From positions 1 through 10,792 of the forward strand of contig JBBRCX010000129.1 in NCBI GenBank assembly GCA_038204465.1: DNA of 10,792 nt. Direction: 5' to 3'. The notes under the pieces are model-generated. The model ran no database searches, had not been told where the DNA came from, and worked only from the letters and a program-made list of their open reading frames with translations. Source of the stretch: JBBRCX01 sp038204465 (GTDB taxonomy: Bacteria > Planctomycetota > Phycisphaerae > Tepidisphaerales > Tepidisphaeraceae). The translations under genes were made by a program, and so were the position numbers. Positions 8,953 to 10,792 of this stretch are shown piece after piece (positions within the stretch are counted from its first letter, which is position 1; the number at the start of each line of letters is the position of its first letter).

Positions 8953-9774
8953 TCATAGCGACCGATTCTCATCGCTGAAATAGTTATTGTGATTGCCCAC
9001 CGGCAGCTCATCGGCCCACACGCCACGGAACATGGTGCGGCGCTTGAGCGAGAGGGCATCGATCACCTCGCGCGGCACGGTGAGCTTGTGGTATTGCTGA
9101 TCGATGCGGTTGTAGCAGTTGAACACGCCGACGCGCGGGTAGCGCGGGTTTTTCCAGACGGGGCCGGCGTGGCAGAGCGCTTCGCTGAAGATGATGGCGG
9201 AGCCGGCGGGGCAGGAGTAGCTCTCGAAGAGGGGCGAATCCTTGGTGATGTTCTTTGGAACCGGGAAATTGTTCTTATGGGAGCCCGACATGATGAGTGT
9301 TGCGCCGTCGCCGGGGCCGACGTCAACCATTTCCCAGATGATGCGGGTCGTGCCGGCGAAGATTTTTCCGTCGCGGGCGTGGTAGCTGAAGAGCGGGTTG
9401 AGGCCCGGGTTGCCGCCGTGCGCGTAGAGGCCATCGCCGCCCGTGGGGCGCCACATGGGGAAACTGTTTTCGCAGCGGAAGCCGTAGCAGTCGGGAGTGG
9501 AGTCGGGGGATTGGAGGACTTCGCGGAGGATGCTGACGACGGCGGGGTGATCGAGCAGCACCTCACACGGCCCGCTATAGCTGGAGCGGAGGTGAGAAGG
9601 GAGGCTTTGCGGGCGCTGGACCAGCGTGTCGACATGCTCGTGAATCGCGCGGACGACGTCCGGCTCGAGGAGAGCAGGGAGGAGGATCCACCCTTTGAGA
9701 TCGAAGATGAACTTTTGCTCGTCCGTCATTGGGAGGACATCGTGGCTGGAGGAAGGCGTTGCGGTGGCGACCAT
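8953..9774 (-). CDS. phytanoyl-CoA dioxygenase (PhyH) family protein
   Basis: A 273-residue member of the Fe(II)/2-oxoglutarate oxygenase superfamily. Family landmarks: an N-terminal helix and strand (TDEQKFIFDLKGWILLPALL, 17-36), AHGGNPG (118-124), IIWEMVDVGPGDGATLIMSGSHK (the characteristic 'd..pgdGa..v.pGSHK' stretch, ending near residue 167), then ALCHAGPVW with the distal metal ligand His202, followed by NPRYPRVGVF with a candidate 2-oxoglutarate-binding Arg (211 or 214). The proximal motif is H119-G-G instead of the usual H-x-D/E, as in an 'HGG' PhyH subgroup I believe is common in Planctomycetota. The start ATG at 9772-9774 has GGAG 7 bases upstream. It converges on the deacetylase-like gene with only 28 bases between. 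Its substrate is unknown. Confidence 0.85.
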   Translation of the reverse strand: MVATATPSSSHDVLPMTDEQKFIFDLKGWILLPALLEPDVVRAIHEHVDTLVQRPQSLPSHLRSSYSGPCEVLLDHPAVVSILREVLQSPDSTPDCYGFRCENSFPMWRPTGGDGLYAHGGNPGLNPLFSYHARDGKIFAGTTRIIWEMVDVGPGDGATLIMSGSHKNNFPVPKNITKDSPLFESYSCPAGSAIIFSEALCHAGPVWKNPRYPRVGVFNCYNRIDQQYHKLTVPREVIDALSLKRRTMFRGVWADELPVGNHNNYFSDENRSL

Positions 9775-9910
9775 TTGAGAACTCCGGTGGTGTTTGCGCG
9801 GGATAGTTTAACGGCTGGGGGGTATCGCGGCGAATGATTCGGAATCTTGATTGTTGATGATGATACGGAGGCGGTCTTTGTGTATTGCGGCCTCCATGGG
9901 CGGAAGCGAC

Positions 9911-10396
9911 TCAGGCGTTATGGATCGGGTTCTGTACTTGCGGGCGCGCGAGTGTCGTCCCGTTAGCTGTGCTTCCCGAATCGAGGTGGTACCCCCGAAA
10001 CTTGCCCGCACTTACCGGCCTGTCCGCCACCCATAGCGAACGGCTGCTGCGCCCGGTGATGGCGATCGTCGCGAATGCCGTTTGGGCATTATTCACCAGG
10101 CCATCCGGCTCCGGTTCCCGGCGGCAAAGCTCCCGCGCAACGGATTTCTTTTCGACGCTCGCGCCGCCCGCGTTGAGCCACTCATTCAGTTGCCGCCAGC
10201 GGCTCCCGCTGGTTTGCAGCACTTCCCCATCCCACCCCCGATCGCGATGTCGTTGAATCAATGGCTCCAGCAAATGATTCGTAAGGCAGCGCACCGAGCG
10301 GTCGTACTCATACATGCCCAGCGGCGTGCAGGCGATGCATCTCCAGTCGCCCCCGGCGTCGGCAACGATGAGGGATCGTCGTTGGCGCCTGCGCAT
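9911..10396 (-). CDS. hypothetical protein, unassigned
   Basis: A 161-residue frame read from the ATG at 10394-10396. It contains a Cys pair (DWRCIACTPLGMYEYDRSVR), an amphipathic stretch (LTNHLLEPLIQRHRDR) and a varied, non-repetitive composition with G/C-rich third positions, as real genes here have. The frame stays open for another 26 codons to an ATG at 10474, but those codons lie antisense to the antiporter remnant and have only a weak ribosome binding site, so the shorter start is preferred. Neither start has a strong ribosome binding site. No family is recognised, and the gene may have lost its original 5' end at the junction with the antiporter sequence. Alternatively it is a chance frame. 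Confidence 0.45.
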   Translation of the reverse strand: MRRRQRRSLIVADAGGDWRCIACTPLGMYEYDRSVRCLTNHLLEPLIQRHRDRGWDGEVLQTSGSRWRQLNEWLNAGGASVEKKSVARELCRREPEPDGLVNNAQTAFATIAITGRSSRSLWVADRPVSAGKFRGYHLDSGSTANGTTLARPQVQNPIHNA

Positions 10397-10792
10397 GTAT
10401 TCGGTCTGGGACACGCTTGTCTTCCTGATCAATGGATTGATCTTCATCCTCATTGGAGTGCAACTCCCGCGCATTCTCGAAGGTCTTTCCGGTTACTCCA
10501 TCGCAAAGTTGCTCGGCTACGCCGCCCTCGTGAGCGGGGCGGCCATCATGGTGCGCCTCGCGTGGGTTTTCGCCGCGACGTACCTTCCGCGGCTGCTAAG
10601 TGACAAGCTTCGCCAGCGCGATCCGCCGCCGTCCGCCGCCGCCATGGCGCAGCACATTCATCGTCGCATGGGTGGGGCTGCGCGGCATCGTCTCATTGGC
10701 CGCCGCCCTGGCGCTGCCTTACACGCTGGAGGAGAGCGGCGCGCCATTCCCCGCCCGTGATCTGATCATCTTCATTACCTTCGGGGTGATCC
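10395..10792 (+). pseudogene. CPA1-type Na+/H+ antiporter remnant, 5'-truncated and frameshifted
   Basis: From 10395 the plus strand encodes MYSVWDTLVFLINGLIFILI, then GVQLPRILEGLSGYSIAKLL and GYAALVSGAAIMVRLAWVFA: two hydrophobic segments typical of the middle of bacterial NhaP-like antiporters (CPA1). After DKLRQRDPPPS the frame is lost. The next frame continues as WRSTFIVAWVGLRGIVSLAA and ALALPYTLEESGAPFPARDL, including the family's GxRGxVSLAAALALP motif. A single extra base in the CCG/GCC run at 10620-10646 would join the two halves. The N-terminal half (several membrane helices) is absent in all frames upstream of about 10390. The remnant runs off the window end. The intact protein would exchange Na+ or K+ for H+ across the inner membrane. 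Confidence 0.8.

Noticed and set aside
8989..9837. Plus-strand open frame of 282 codons
   Set aside because: It is antisense to the PhyH-family gene along its whole length, and its product is Ala/Gly/Glu/Val-rich without motifs.
9851..10036. Plus-strand 61-codon frame with ATG ATG start
   Set aside because: It is short and Arg-rich, has no ribosome binding site, and is antisense to the better minus-strand frame.
10082..10603. Plus-strand open frame of 173 codons
   Set aside because: It crosses the antiporter remnant out of frame and gives no recognisable protein; it is a shadow of flanking coding DNA.

Overview
The window is GC-rich bacterial chromosome with no rRNA, tRNA, CRISPR array or intact mobile element visible. 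The gene content suggests a soil or aquatic environmental bacterium. A Planctomycetota-like origin is my best guess: a PhyH-family protein of the 'HGG' type, an uncharacterised amidotransferase-like/deacetylase-like pair, an Ala-rich secreted protein and a PPDK are common together there. That is inference from family flavour, not a database result.

Region 1 (1-2406) is poorly characterised. It holds a possible C-terminal end of a plus-strand gene (2-127), a small minus-strand protein with faint sigma-factor character (107-553), a short minus-strand tail-like reading frame (809-961), and about 390 bases of purine-rich low-complexity DNA with a tandem 22-bp duplication. It ends with a secreted protein that carries an Ala/Glu/Arg/Lys-rich helical segment (1354-2406, minus).

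Region 2 (2407-3214) has a compact hicB-hicA type II toxin-antitoxin pair on the plus strand, coupled by an ATGA overlap, with the antitoxin gene first.

Region 3 (3261-6156) is a complete pyruvate,phosphate dikinase on the minus strand. It has a basic low-complexity N-terminal extension of about 40 residues and an excellent sigma70-type promoter about 105 bases upstream of its start.

Region 4 (6235-9774) has two plus-strand genes 11 bases apart. One encodes an unassigned 282-residue protein. The other encodes a 609-residue three-part protein (amidotransferase-like, NodB/polysaccharide-deacetylase-like, beta-rich tail). A convergent PhyH-type Fe(II)/2-oxoglutarate oxygenase homologue follows, with HxG where HxD is usual. 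The two plus-strand genes look like an operon and are the best candidates for an undescribed function, probably in carbohydrate or envelope chemistry.

Region 5 (9775-10792) holds an unassigned minus-strand reading frame abutting a 5'-truncated, apparently frameshifted CPA1-type Na+/H+ antiporter. This is a probable recombination scar. The antiporter remnant runs off the window end.
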